From the NCBI RefSeq assembly GCF_900142545.1, contig NZ_FRBF01000003.1, positions 213,451 through 277,450 on the forward strand: a stretch of 64,000 bases of DNA, in the 5' to 3' direction. The stretch's first letter is position 1, and each line of letters starts with the position of its first letter. Source of the stretch: Fibrobacter sp. UWT2 (GTDB lineage Bacteria; Fibrobacterota; Fibrobacteria; Fibrobacterales; Fibrobacteraceae). The notes beneath the pieces were generated by a model. That model made no database searches. It was given only the letters and a program-made list of their open reading frames with translations, and was not told where the DNA came from. This document shows, piece after piece, positions 34,201 to 42,606 of the stretch. Both the position numbers and the translations under genes were made by a program.

Positions 34201-34542
34201 CATGGCGCGGGTAAAGCCGTAAATGCTGAATCCGGAGTGTGTCCAGTAGCCGGCGTCTTCGGCTGCGATCAAGGCGTTCACGATATTGGTCGGAATGTCG
34301 CCGTAGGGCACGTACACGCGGTGGTTTGCGTCAAAGAAGGCGCCCAAAAGTTCTTCGCCGTCATTATAATAGACGCGAGTTTCGCCTGAAAGCACCTGCA
34401 GGATGGTGGAACGGTTGAACTGGTTGTCCGGATCCTGGGTCGGGAGGATCTTGAATACCACGATGTAGGCGGGAATACAGCAAATGAGTCCGACCAGCGC
34501 AAATGCGGCCGCGATTTTTAACACTTTGGATAAGAAACGCAT
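31285..34542 (-). CDS. Class A penicillin-binding protein (bifunctional, PBP1A-like)
   Basis: 1085 residues. A membrane anchor (about 10-32), then the GT51 glycosyltransferase with 'IAAEDAGYWTH', 'RQGGSTLTQQTVKNIF' and 'KEDILEFYLNQFH', then the transpeptidase with 'SSWKPILYA' (SxxK), 'SEN' (SxN) in 'TRSENIAS' and 'LGKTGTTND' (KTG). An unusual insert of about 170 charged residues lies between the SxN region and 'ADMKRLSTMIEP'. The last 130 residues are Ala/Pro-rich. It polymerises and crosslinks peptidoglycan. The start lacks a Shine-Dalgarno; TAAATT lies 6 nt upstream (34549-34554). Confidence 0.95.
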   Translation of the reverse strand: MRFLSKVLKIAAAFALVGLICCIPAYIVVFKILPTQDPDNQFNRSTILQVLSGETRVYYNDGEELLGAFFDANHRVYVPYGDIPTNIVNALIAAEDAGYWTHSGFSIYGFTRAMISNIKSGHMRQGGSTLTQQTVKNIFGREERSIKEKGKELINALRMEKHFSKEDILEFYLNQFHVSGTGKGVAIAAQYFFNKELKDLTLAECAFIAGSVKGPFNYDPFIQRSAERREKALARGKERLEYVLGRMVEENYISEEDMSEALAKPLEFNHGNFRFSVSTMLDRIEEKLDGEFFQKKFEAEGIEDWRKAQLSITTTVDARSQNAAKTALQANISGLQMQLGGFVLPKAQFANRAQTARKGDYLYGTVDSIMVDDQGGLKALTLSFGQLKGLVSEAAVKDFAKKAGGDVNKILAPQLKKGAILLVSIMDDKLVDGFAPCQIETEPVLQGALFAIQNGNVIASQGGFHNTGFDRSFKAVRQLGSSWKPILYALALKYHWNYLDMLENDFNVFQFTNQFYFPRPDHKNKGDVVSIAWSATRSENIASIWLLEHLLDKLSLEEFNDIATVNDMARHEDEDTKKFFERLRDKYGLILKEDTKREIEFTKARDALAERYRLEGKDDKARDVLNLRYGTFNDIAVKQSKKDAKTLGFIKHNYKRYSEILRERQAQELDPTVDLPPIESVVLYNNFTLADMKRLSTMIEPVDSEVDYLDAEHLRYWPDYRRSLSFAEYARFAKEIGIHQKLQKVFSMPLGVNDITLAEISTAYQTLLTGKVFKCLDGDWTDPCFIKEIKNRDGKVIFRNKSESKVVLGDTITSQMAVMLHSVFINGTARSQYTHITVTSPDKAITLRYPALGKTGTTNDYRNVAFLGALPTYVNEKNGISTDSVIAIGSYVGFDDNKPLKSGRTRIAGASGGLPQWADFAKKEIDILGLPEKIDFLDISMLAAGEVPLVLPNERGQLTVDPMTGSIIAGGSAEQGRPLPWIEVPGFTPPQVHAAAAEDIAAHGIMISLPMPAAAPAAPADSANVAGAAPSAPAEGSTSEPAAVAVPAQSAQPAQPKAAAMPKDDDWDLPEGFDSKSAFVPIEAE

Positions 34543-34679
34543 GGTGAAAATTTAGAAAATTTGGTTTTTCGCTCCATGTAATGTAAAAAAAAGTGCCATT
34601 ATGGGGCTAAATTTGCCATTTTTGCGTCTTTACCCTTGAAAAATTACCGAATTTTATCTAAAATTTGTGTCCCCAAGAT

Positions 34680-34768
34680 GGGAAGATGGCCGAGCTGGCC
34701 GAAGGCGCGTCCCTGCTAAGGACGTATAGGACTTAATCCTATCGCGAGTTCGAATCTCGCTCTTCCCG
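34680..34768 (+). tRNA. tRNA-Ser (GCU)
   Basis: 89 nt. Acceptor arms GGGAAGA (34680) and TCTTCCC (34761-34767), anticodon loop CTGCTAA giving GCU, long class II variable arm, GTTCGAATC T loop. No encoded CCA. Confidence 0.95.
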
Positions 34769-34772
34769 CTGC

Positions 34773-34812
34773 AAAGACCCTCTGGAGCAATCCAGGGGGT
34801 CTTTTGCTTTTT
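34773..34812 (+). terminator. Terminator after tRNA-Ser
   Basis: AAAGACCCTCTGGA pairs with TCCAGGGGGTCTTTT around a short GCAA loop, then a T-rich run. It also lies just before the -10-like TATATTTT of the next gene. Confidence 0.8.
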
Positions 34813-34838
34813 ATATTTTGGTCGTAAAGGAATCAAAA

Positions 34839-35540
34839 ATGAACAACTTCCTGAAACTGTTTTTTTCTGGTGCGGTGCTGCTTTTGACGGCGTGCACGAC
34901 GGATTCTGGTGAATCTAGTGTAGTTGATGATTTCGATGCAAGTGTTGTGTGCCCGGCTGAGGGGACAAACGCCTATGGCATGCCGAACCGAGGCACGTTT
35001 GTAGACGAGCGAGATGGTCAGGAATATAAGTACACGACTATCGGTGACCAAGTATGGATGGCCGAAAACCTGAATTACAATGCGGTGGGCAGTATTTGCC
35101 AGGGCAAGGATGAGTCAAAGTGTGAACTATACGGCAGATTGTATAGGTATACTTGGCAGGATCGGAATACAGGGCGTGATACCATAAATTGGGACTTTAT
35201 TGATTCAGTGTGCCCGCCCGGTTGGCACTTGCCTAAATTGGCTGAATGGGAACTTTTGCAGTCGTATATGGGTGGAACGGATTCAATGGCTGTTGCATCA
35301 AGATTAAAGTCCGAAAATGGTTGGGAAAATAGCAACTGGGGAGCGGGAATAGATGCATGTGGCTTTTCTGTGTTACCTGCAGGATACTTTTCGTATGAAA
35401 GTTCAGTAGAGGGCAATTCTGCTTTTTTTCTTTCTGCTACAGCAGGATATGAAACTATGAATTATGTAGTTTCATTTGGAAAAATAATTGGCATTTTCCC
35501 TTATGGAGGCAGTTACACAATTCGTTGCATTAGAGATTGA
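34839..35540 (+). CDS. FISUMP-domain lipoprotein (compact)
   Basis: 233 residues from the ATG at 34839, with AAAGGAA upstream. Lipoprotein signal with cysteine at 19 ('LLTACT'). A short linker leads to the FISUMP module: 'DERDGQEYKYTTIGDQVWMAENLNY' (in part), 'CELYGRLYRYTWQD', 'VCPPGWHLPKLAEWELL' and the end motif 'YTIRCIRD'. The middle reads 'WGAGIDACGFSVLPAGYFS', typical of the full domain. Unlike the 6.97 kb copy it has no N-terminal extension. A surface-displayed role is assumed from the family, with no known ligand. A terminator lies about 100 nt downstream. Confidence 0.9.
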   Translation: MNNFLKLFFSGAVLLLTACTTDSGESSVVDDFDASVVCPAEGTNAYGMPNRGTFVDERDGQEYKYTTIGDQVWMAENLNYNAVGSICQGKDESKCELYGRLYRYTWQDRNTGRDTINWDFIDSVCPPGWHLPKLAEWELLQSYMGGTDSMAVASRLKSENGWENSNWGAGIDACGFSVLPAGYFSYESSVEGNSAFFLSATAGYETMNYVVSFGKIIGIFPYGGSYTIRCIRD

Positions 35541-35644
35541 TATAGGGAAAAAATGGGAGTTTTTTTAATGCTGCTCGCCATAGTATCCGTTGTATTAAGG
35601 ACTAAAAGCCCAATTTTCATGGATTTGCCCCTAAAAATCCGAAA

Positions 35645-35669
35645 AAAAGACCTCTTTAGGTCTTTTTTT
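35645..35669 (+). terminator. Rho-independent terminator
   Basis: AAGACCT pairs with AGGTCTT over a CTTT loop and is followed by T7. It separates the FISUMP gene from the small coiled-coil gene. Confidence 0.75.
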
Positions 35670-35730
35670 ACTTGATTTTTCTATTTTCAGAATGGATATT
35701 ATAAGAAAAGATTTTTCAAGGAGCTTAAAA

Positions 35731-36072
35731 ATGAAAGCATCAAGTTTTTTTGCTGGTCTTGCCTTGGGCGCTGTTGCTGCTATTGCCGCTTCTAAAAAAC
35801 TCAAGGCCATGTGCGACGACGAAGATGATTCTTGCGACAACGATGCCGCTCTCAAGGATGCCGAAGACACCGTCCAGAGCCTCCGCAACTCTGCCGACAG
35901 CTTGCTGAACGATCTCAAGACCCAGACCGAAGCCAAGCAGACTTACGCTGCCCAGTGCGAAGATCTTAAGGACCAGCTTGCAAAGAAAGACGCCGAAATC
36001 AACAACCTGAAGAATGTCTGTGACAAGCAGGCCGGCGAAATCAGCAAGCTCGAAGCCGCTCAGGCAGGCTAA
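35731..36072 (+). CDS. Small coiled-coil protein with a hydrophobic N-terminus
   Basis: 113 residues from the ATG at 35731 with AAGGAGC upstream. Residues 1-22 ('MKASSFFAGLALGAVAAIAA') are a hydrophobic anchor or YtxH-like start, then an acidic turn 'CDDEDDSCDN' and a heptad-rich coiled coil to the end ('LNDLKTQTEAKQTYAAQCED'). YtxH-type membrane-linked coiled-coil proteins look like this, but the resemblance is structural only. No partner gene is evident; a sugar-transferase gene follows 80 nt on. Confidence 0.7.
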   Translation: MKASSFFAGLALGAVAAIAASKKLKAMCDDEDDSCDNDAALKDAEDTVQSLRNSADSLLNDLKTQTEAKQTYAAQCEDLKDQLAKKDAEINNLKNVCDKQAGEISKLEAAQAG

Positions 36073-36152
36073 TTAACCGCCAGATTTTGCAATTTATCCG
36101 ATTTCCGGCTCGGGAATCGGAGTTTTTCTTATAATAAAGGTATATTTGACCC

Positions 36153-37169
36153 ATGACAAAGTACCTTTTTGTTCTGACTAGTTCCCCGAAGGATTTTTTC
36201 TGTGAACAGACGCTGGTGGCGATTGCGTCGCTCCGTGTCCATAACCCGGGCGCCTTTGTGACGCTCTTGACCGACGACAAGACGGCGGCGACTCTCACTG
36301 GCCCGCGTGCGGTCCTTAAAGACGCGGTGGACGAACTCAAGGTACTCACCCTCGACGAAAAGTTTACGCCCATGCTCCGCTCCCGCTACCTCAAGACGGT
36401 CATGCGCAATGTGGTCGACGGCGATTTTCTGTACATGGATTCCGACATCGCCATCGTGGGTGACCTCTCGATTCCCGAAGAATGGAAAGGCGGCATCTAT
36501 GCGGTGCTCGACTTCCACACGAATCTTTCGAAGGCGATTAACCGCAAGAAGGTTTTGAACAACGCGAAGATGATGGGCTTCTCGCCGATTCTGAACGACG
36601 AAATCTTTAACGGGGGAGTGATGTATGCAGCAGACACTCCCGAAGCCCGCAAATTTTTTGAGACTTGGCACGAACTCTGGCTCTATTGCGTGTCCAAGAA
36701 TTTCCCCTACGACATGGCAAGCCTCGCCGAAACGAACTTCAAGTTCGGCTATGTGACGCAAAAGATGCCCGGCGGATGGAACTGCCAGCTGGCTTACGGT
36801 AACAGGTTCCTCCCGACGGCAAAGGTGCTGCACTTCTTCGGTTCGCGAATCATCGATACCCGAGGCCACAAGGTGCCTGCCAGCATGGACCTGTTCTTGC
36901 CCAAGATTTTACGCAAGGACTTCTACACGAACCTGAAGAACATTCCGGTAAAAGTCAACGCCGACAAGAGCATTACGATTAACGAGTACTACGATGACGT
37001 GATTGCTCACGCCAAGGAAGAATTTGAATTCCAGACCCGTAAGGTGGGGGCGGCGGGCGCCTACATTATTCGCAGCTACGCCTTTGCCAAATCGCTCGCC
37101 TGGATTTATAAGAAGATGCCGTTCCTCGTGTTCCCCTTGAGAGTGCTCGGAAAAATCCTCGGGAGGTAA
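36153..37169 (+). CDS. Glycosyltransferase, GT8-like
   Basis: 338 residues. The fold pattern 'ASLRVHNPGAFVTLLTDDK', the acceptor-side 'RSRYLKTVMRNVVDGDFLYM' and a DxD at 96-98 in 'LYMDSDIAIVGDL' are those of retaining GT-A enzymes (glycogenin/LPS glucosyl- or galactosyltransferase type). It uses a nucleotide sugar and Mn2+. Substrate unknown. The ATG has TATATT 6 nt upstream (36141-36146); AAAGG is 12 nt away, so a leaderless start is likely. First gene of a surface-glycan run (36,153-45,249). Confidence 0.8.
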   Translation: MTKYLFVLTSSPKDFFCEQTLVAIASLRVHNPGAFVTLLTDDKTAATLTGPRAVLKDAVDELKVLTLDEKFTPMLRSRYLKTVMRNVVDGDFLYMDSDIAIVGDLSIPEEWKGGIYAVLDFHTNLSKAINRKKVLNNAKMMGFSPILNDEIFNGGVMYAADTPEARKFFETWHELWLYCVSKNFPYDMASLAETNFKFGYVTQKMPGGWNCQLAYGNRFLPTAKVLHFFGSRIIDTRGHKVPASMDLFLPKILRKDFYTNLKNIPVKVNADKSITINEYYDDVIAHAKEEFEFQTRKVGAAGAYIIRSYAFAKSLAWIYKKMPFLVFPLRVLGKILGR

Positions 37170-37171
37170 CG

Positions 37172-38335
37172 ATGAACCTGCTTTTCAATCTGGTCGCAGT
37201 ACAGCCGATTCATAGCGCCAAGTTCCATGGCGGCGGCTCTTACGGCGAAGTGATTTTCTGGGCGCTGGTCAAGCGCGGTGTGCAGTTTAGCTGCGCCTAC
37301 GATAGCCGCAAGTACCTGGACCCGATGATTCTCGATGCCTGCAAGACGCAGAACATCCCGCTGTTCGACATTAACGAAAAAACGCCGCAGCAGATTATCG
37401 ACGAAAATCAGATTGACACCTTTTACACCCCGCTTTATTCGCTCGAAAAAAAGTGGGACATTAACGTCAAGGATTTCGTGTTCACCTGGCATGGCGTACG
37501 TGCTCTCGAAATGCAGTACAGCTGGGCCGGTGTCGGTTTCGCCAAGAAGCTCGGGCAGAAGTTCGAAGCGTTGGTGCGTTACCGCGAAAGCTGGAAAAAA
37601 CATTACTACAAGCCCAAGTACCAGGATTTGGCCAAGCGTATGGCCGAGGGCAAGGCCCGCACCATTACGGTAAGCGAACACAGCCGCGCTTCGATCAAGT
37701 CGTTCTTCCCGGAACTTCTGGATTTGGAAATCCCGGTATTCTACAGCCCCATGACGGCTTACGAACCTGAAGGATTCTTGCCGCCGGGAGTGGCTGCGAA
37801 AATGTATTTCTTGCTCACGAGCGGTGCCCGCTGGGAAAAGAATAACTTGCGTGCGGCTAAGGCTTTCGATGAACTGGTCGGCATGTATCAGTCGCAAGGC
37901 AAACCGTTTGATTTCAAGATGGTCATTACCGGGGCGGCAAACACCAGGGCGTATCTTCGTCACCTCAAGCATAAAGACCGATTTGTGCTGCTCGGCTATG
38001 TGGAAAATAGGGAACTGGAGTTCTTGCACCAGAACGCCTACGCATTTGTGTTCCCGAGCCTGAACGAAGGCTTTGGCTACCCGCCGGTGCAGTCCATGCG
38101 CTATGGCGTGCCTGTGGCCGCAAGCGGTACGACTTCCATTCCCGAAGTCTGCGGTGACGCGGTGCTGTACTTTGACCCATATTCCGTAAGCGAAATCAAG
38201 AACCGCCTGGTGCAGCTGCTCGATTCCAAAATTTACGACGAGTATGCGGCCCGCGCGCCTAAGCGTTATGTCGAGGTGAATACCCGCCAGACTGCCGATC
38301 TCGAAGAAGCGGTGAATTTCATTTTGAAGGTGTAA
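37172..38335 (+). CDS. Glycosyltransferase, GT4-like
   Basis: 387 residues with a GT-B Rossmann plan. The family signature is in the C-terminal half, 'VFPSLNEGFGYPPVQSMRYG', then 'VPVAASGTTSIPEVCGDAVL', with the EGFGxP acidic residues of retaining GT4 enzymes. An earlier 'FTWHGVRALEMQ' region resembles the acceptor loop. It is likely to act on a surface polysaccharide or glycolipid core in the cytoplasm. Starts 2 nt after the previous gene and ends 2 nt before the next, so it is translationally coupled. Confidence 0.85.
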   Translation: MNLLFNLVAVQPIHSAKFHGGGSYGEVIFWALVKRGVQFSCAYDSRKYLDPMILDACKTQNIPLFDINEKTPQQIIDENQIDTFYTPLYSLEKKWDINVKDFVFTWHGVRALEMQYSWAGVGFAKKLGQKFEALVRYRESWKKHYYKPKYQDLAKRMAEGKARTITVSEHSRASIKSFFPELLDLEIPVFYSPMTAYEPEGFLPPGVAAKMYFLLTSGARWEKNNLRAAKAFDELVGMYQSQGKPFDFKMVITGAANTRAYLRHLKHKDRFVLLGYVENRELEFLHQNAYAFVFPSLNEGFGYPPVQSMRYGVPVAASGTTSIPEVCGDAVLYFDPYSVSEIKNRLVQLLDSKIYDEYAARAPKRYVEVNTRQTADLEEAVNFILKV

Positions 38336-38337
38336 TC

Positions 38338-40296
38338 GTGCGCTTTTTGAAAAATCCTTACCTTGCGATGGCGCTTGTGGCCCTGGTGGTACAGAGCGTA
38401 CTGTTGATTTTCTTCTATAGCTTGCCCGATCCCTTGGGTCTTTCGATGTCTGAAATGTTCGAAGGCAAGACGCTTTGGCAGATTTTCATGGCTTTCGGTG
38501 CGGTGCTTGCGATGGCAGGCCTCTTCGGCTTTGCTCGCGCTCCGCGCGGTCTTGCAATTTTTTATGGGCTTTACTTTTTTGCTGCGGTAGCGGACTACGA
38601 CGTTTTCCGCTTTTCGCACCAGCGCCTTTCTTATTCGTTTCTGCGTACTTACTTCCATATTTCAAATATTACCGATGCCACCACTGTTTCGACACTCGGT
38701 GGCGACTTGCTCGGGACGGTGCTTTGGGTAACGATGGTTGTCCTCTGCCTTGCGGGCGCAATTGCATTTGTAACCGTCTACTCGCTCCGGCTTCGTAAAC
38801 AGCGCCGTTCGCTCGTGCTGAGCAATCAGGGAGGCGCCTGGAAGCCCGCTTCCCGTAAAATTCCGGGAGCGATGTTCGCCATTGGCATGGCTCTCTCGCT
38901 CGTGCCGCTCGTGCTGTTCCTTACGGGCACTCGCGGCTGGATTGAAATTCCCGTGACGCACACGAAAGTCGATATGCGCTTTACGCTTGGCAAGCACACG
39001 CTGACGGCGCCTATCTTGCACATTGCGGCGGTTGAAACTTTTGAATTCATTCACGACAACGCTAAAATCACCGAAGAATTGGTGAGTGATTTGGATGCCT
39101 TCTTGCCGAAGGATTTTGCGGCAGGCCGCAAGAATTCTCTTGAACTTCCGATGTACCGGAACGCTCCCACGCACGAGTACAAGGCGAAAAAGCCTTACAA
39201 CATCGTGTTCATTATGGGCGAGTCGTTCAAGGGCCGTATCTTTAACAAGATGCTTGAAGGCGATACGACCGTGGCGCCGAACATCTGGAATTTTGCCCAC
39301 ATTGGCGGTTACTGGTTCAAGAATGCCTTTAGCGGCGGATATCCGACGGTGCGTGGCACGATGGCTACTTATATGGGATTCCCCTCGCACCCGAACCGCG
39401 ATGTGCCAAGTTTCTATGCCGCGAATAAGTTCAAGGGTTGGCCTGAATTTTTGACAAACTATCGCCGTGCGTACGTAACGGTTTCGAATCCGATTTTTGA
39501 CCATACGCTGCCTTTTATTGAAAAGTTCTTCGATAAGGATTGGCACTTGATTGGTGATGAAACGGTGGAGGGAACGGCCGACAGCTTGGGCGTTGACCTC
39601 GCCATTGATGTGCTGGGAAAAATGCCGACGGATAAACCTTGGCAGCTTTCGTTCAATACGATTTCTTCGCACATTCCGTTCTATGGCTATCCGGATGATT
39701 TTGCCGAAAAGCCTGAAGATGCCATGGTGCGCTATCGCAACGCCATTCGCTATACCGACAAGCAGCTTGGCCGATTCTTCGAAACACTTTCCAAGCGTCC
39801 TGATTTTGAAAGCACGGTGGTCTTTGTCTTGGGCGACCACGATACTCCTGTAGATTCTATTGACTATTGGGTTCCTCAGCCGCTTGGACTTTCGGCGTCG
39901 CAGATTTTCATCGGAATCTTCTCGGCCGATACGAACTTGTTTAACGGACTTACCGTGCGCGAAGATGTTGCCTCGCAGCTGGATTTGGGCCCGACAATTT
40001 TCGACCTCGCCGGCGTTCGTGAATCTAGCCATTTCTGGGGTTACGACTTGCTCGCACAGGAACGCCCCGCAGAACAGCCGACGGTGTTCTTCTCGCAAAA
40101 TGCGTACTACTTGGGCTTCCGCGACCATGTGCTTGCTGGCGGCCTCGAAAACGAAGATGTTTACCGCGCCGGTGTCGGTGGCGAAAGTCCCTATGCGATT
40201 ACGACGGACGCAAATGACCTCGCTTGGAAAAAGAAGGCGGTGGGTGCCGCCAAGGCCGTGCGCTCCGTACTCCGTAATGACATTATGATGCCGTAG
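38338..40296 (+). CDS. LtaS-like phosphotransferase/sulfatase-fold membrane protein
   Basis: 652 residues, GTG start. About five N-terminal membrane segments (through residue 205) followed by an outward-facing alkaline-phosphatase-fold domain. The nucleophile motif reads 'IVFIMGESFKGRIF' with the Ser after Glu, where LtaS-type enzymes have Thr; 'GYPTVRGTMATYMGFP' and 'VVFVLGDHDTPVD' hold the later metal ligands. LtaS-like enzymes transfer phosphoglycerol, and the EptA/OpgB group phosphoethanolamine or phosphoglycerol, onto glycans or lipid A. The donor here is not known. A second member lies at 45,486. Confidence 0.75.
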   Translation: MRFLKNPYLAMALVALVVQSVLLIFFYSLPDPLGLSMSEMFEGKTLWQIFMAFGAVLAMAGLFGFARAPRGLAIFYGLYFFAAVADYDVFRFSHQRLSYSFLRTYFHISNITDATTVSTLGGDLLGTVLWVTMVVLCLAGAIAFVTVYSLRLRKQRRSLVLSNQGGAWKPASRKIPGAMFAIGMALSLVPLVLFLTGTRGWIEIPVTHTKVDMRFTLGKHTLTAPILHIAAVETFEFIHDNAKITEELVSDLDAFLPKDFAAGRKNSLELPMYRNAPTHEYKAKKPYNIVFIMGESFKGRIFNKMLEGDTTVAPNIWNFAHIGGYWFKNAFSGGYPTVRGTMATYMGFPSHPNRDVPSFYAANKFKGWPEFLTNYRRAYVTVSNPIFDHTLPFIEKFFDKDWHLIGDETVEGTADSLGVDLAIDVLGKMPTDKPWQLSFNTISSHIPFYGYPDDFAEKPEDAMVRYRNAIRYTDKQLGRFFETLSKRPDFESTVVFVLGDHDTPVDSIDYWVPQPLGLSASQIFIGIFSADTNLFNGLTVREDVASQLDLGPTIFDLAGVRESSHFWGYDLLAQERPAEQPTVFFSQNAYYLGFRDHVLAGGLENEDVYRAGVGGESPYAITTDANDLAWKKKAVGAAKAVRSVLRNDIMMP

Positions 40297-40331
40297 CGCC
40301 CTGACCCCTTTTTTCTATATTGCAAGTGATT

Positions 40332-41780
40332 ATGGGTAATCTGGAAACAGACAGTAAGTTCTTAAAGAAGGCGATGATCGTAAATATCGTGGGGACAATC
40401 CTCAAGGTTTGCGGTCCGCTTCTGACTTTTGTGATGGCGCGTATTTTTGGCGCCGCTGAATTTGGCATCTTTGTCTCTGCACAGACGCTCCTTTTGACGA
40501 TTGCACACTCGGCGACACTCGGCCTCGATAAGGGCCTGTATTGGTATCTGCCGCAAAATGGCTTGCATGGCCGTCCCCGTTACGATGGCATTATGGAATC
40601 CTTCTGGATTTCGGCGGCTATTGCAATTCTTTGCACCGCGGTGATTTTTGTGGGCTCGTTTACGCCCTACATTTCCAAGGAACTTCCGTGGTATGCGTTG
40701 TCGCTGTTGTTCTATGTGGGCACTTATGTCTTTAGCACCGCTTCCGAAGGCAATCGCCGCCCGCAAAATGCGGTGTTCGTCAATTCCTTCTTGACGGTGA
40801 CCCTTGCTCCGGCCACTTCGATTGCGCTCCACTTTATGGGTATCCCGCATGCGCTTCCGCTGGGTCTCTTGGTGGGCCAGGTGGTGGGTTTCTGCGTACA
40901 TTTCGTTCTGGTCCGCAAGCAGTTCCCCGAAATGCCCTTGCGCCCTCACAAAACGGTTTCCGGTGCCCTTTTGCGTTATTCGCTCCCGCTGGGCATCGAT
41001 GAATTCGTATCCTCGTTCTTGATTCGTTCTAGCCTCTGGATGGTCATGCTGTTCCTGGGCCCCGAAAAAGCGGGCGCCTACGGTATCATGGTCACGATTT
41101 CGAATGCGCTGCAGACTATTCGCGTGGGCTTCACTTCGATTTTGACTCCGGTGGTGGCCGGTATGGACAAAGGCCGCCTCAAGACGGATCTCAAACCGGT
41201 ATACAGCTATTGCGTTTTCATGGTCACCTTTATTCAGCTCATGATCGGTTTCTTTATCGTGCTGTTCCCGGATTTGATTTTGGGCATTGCGGGTAAGGAC
41301 TTTATCGTGCAGCCGGAAACCTTGGGCATCCTGTTGCTGGTCCACTTGGTGGCCGGTTTTGGCGGCATGTCTTTGGTGGTGCTGAACGGAATGGGCAAGA
41401 GCCTTTATTCGCTCATTATGGATATTATCTCGCTGGGCGTGGCCCTTGTTTCGGGTTATTTGTTAATCCCGGCATTCGGCCTAGTGGGAGCGGCACTTTC
41501 GATGCTTTGCTACAACGTGGTGGCAATCATTTGCAATAACGTTTATCTTTTCAAGATGGGGCTGCAACCCTATTCCTTGCGCCTCTTGTCTCAGGCGCTT
41601 TGGATTCTTTTCTTAGTCGGTTTCTATATCGCTATCAATATGCAGTTGTTCACGCTGTCCTTGGCTGAAAAGGTGATTGCTTATGTGGTGATTCTTGCTG
41701 CCCTTGGCGCTTATGGCTTGGTGGCAAAGAAGAAAATGGACAAAGACAGGAATGCTGTTTCGGCGGGGGCTTCAAAATGA
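40332..41780 (+). CDS. Polysaccharide flippase (Wzx/MOP superfamily)
   Basis: 482 residues, 12-14 hydrophobic segments, no signal peptide, with the 'RIFGAAEFGIFVSAQTLL' start typical of O-antigen flippases. It moves an undecaprenyl- or other lipid-linked glycan across the inner membrane. The ATG at 40332 is preferred over a TTG at 40320. It overlaps the LicD gene by 4 nt (ATGA). No Shine-Dalgarno; TATATT ends 10 nt upstream. Context: two glycosyltransferases, LtaS-like enzyme and LicD. Confidence 0.85.
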   Translation: MGNLETDSKFLKKAMIVNIVGTILKVCGPLLTFVMARIFGAAEFGIFVSAQTLLLTIAHSATLGLDKGLYWYLPQNGLHGRPRYDGIMESFWISAAIAILCTAVIFVGSFTPYISKELPWYALSLLFYVGTYVFSTASEGNRRPQNAVFVNSFLTVTLAPATSIALHFMGIPHALPLGLLVGQVVGFCVHFVLVRKQFPEMPLRPHKTVSGALLRYSLPLGIDEFVSSFLIRSSLWMVMLFLGPEKAGAYGIMVTISNALQTIRVGFTSILTPVVAGMDKGRLKTDLKPVYSYCVFMVTFIQLMIGFFIVLFPDLILGIAGKDFIVQPETLGILLLVHLVAGFGGMSLVVLNGMGKSLYSLIMDIISLGVALVSGYLLIPAFGLVGAALSMLCYNVVAIICNNVYLFKMGLQPYSLRLLSQALWILFLVGFYIAINMQLFTLSLAEKVIAYVVILAALGAYGLVAKKKMDKDRNAVSAGASK

Positions 41781-42586
41781 GAAAGATTGAACAGAATGAA
41801 TGTCGCGAAATCCAGATGTCGATTCTGGATGAAATCCAGCGCATTTGCAAAGAGAACAATCTGAATTATAGTCTGGCCTATGGTACGCTCTTGGGAGCTA
41901 TACGCCATAAGGGGTATATTCCGTGGGATGACGATATCGACATCTTCCTTTTCCGCGAAGATTACGACAAGTTGATGGCTCTCCTCAAGGACCCGAATGT
42001 CAAGAAACAGGAATGGTTCTCCCTTCTGGACGACTCCGTCAAGGATTACTATTACCCCTTCGCCAAGGCTTATGATAACCGCACTCATGTGAAGATGGAT
42101 AGGCACAAGGGTGAAATGGGAATTTGGGTTGATATTTTCCCGTTGGACAGTCTGCCCCAAACCCGTTTCCTTGAAAAGCCTTTCGTTCTCTACTGCAGTT
42201 TCTTGCGCGTGATTTGCTTGGCCCTCAGCACCGATTTTAAGGCCAAGACGCTTGATACATGGACTCGTCTGTACAAGAGATTCTTCTATGTACTTGTATC
42301 CATGATGGGCAAGAAACGTTATTGCCGCTTTGTGCAATGGGTGTTCCGTCTGTTTGCTGCAAAAAAGTCCAATCGTGTGGCGTCCCTCTTTTTCGATACC
42401 AAGGCCGACTGCATTTGGGATCGAGACCGCTTGACAGAATTTGCCTACTACAAGTTTGAAAACCGTGAGTACATGGGTGTGAAGGATTACGATTATTATT
42501 TGTCGGAATGCTATCACGATTACATGCAACTCCCGCCCGAAGAAAAACGTTATACCCATGCGCTTGATGTGTGGTGGAAAGAATAA
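41777..42586 (+). CDS. LicD-family phosphotransferase
   Basis: 269 residues. Opens 'ILDEIQRICKENNLNYSLAY', then 'GTLLGAIRHKGYIPWDDDID' with the Asp triplet of the nucleotidyltransferase-like active site, and 'YYYPFAKAYDNRTHV'. LicD proteins transfer phosphocholine or related phospho-alcohols to surface glycans. Here it would decorate a polymer exported by the flippase next to it; the substrate is not given by sequence. Cytoplasmic or membrane-peripheral, starting inside the flippase stop. Confidence 0.88.
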   Translation: MRKIEQNECREIQMSILDEIQRICKENNLNYSLAYGTLLGAIRHKGYIPWDDDIDIFLFREDYDKLMALLKDPNVKKQEWFSLLDDSVKDYYYPFAKAYDNRTHVKMDRHKGEMGIWVDIFPLDSLPQTRFLEKPFVLYCSFLRVICLALSTDFKAKTLDTWTRLYKRFFYVLVSMMGKKRYCRFVQWVFRLFAAKKSNRVASLFFDTKADCIWDRDRLTEFAYYKFENREYMGVKDYDYYLSECYHDYMQLPPEEKRYTHALDVWWKE

Positions 42587-42606
42587 CCCTCTTTATAGTT
42601 GATATT

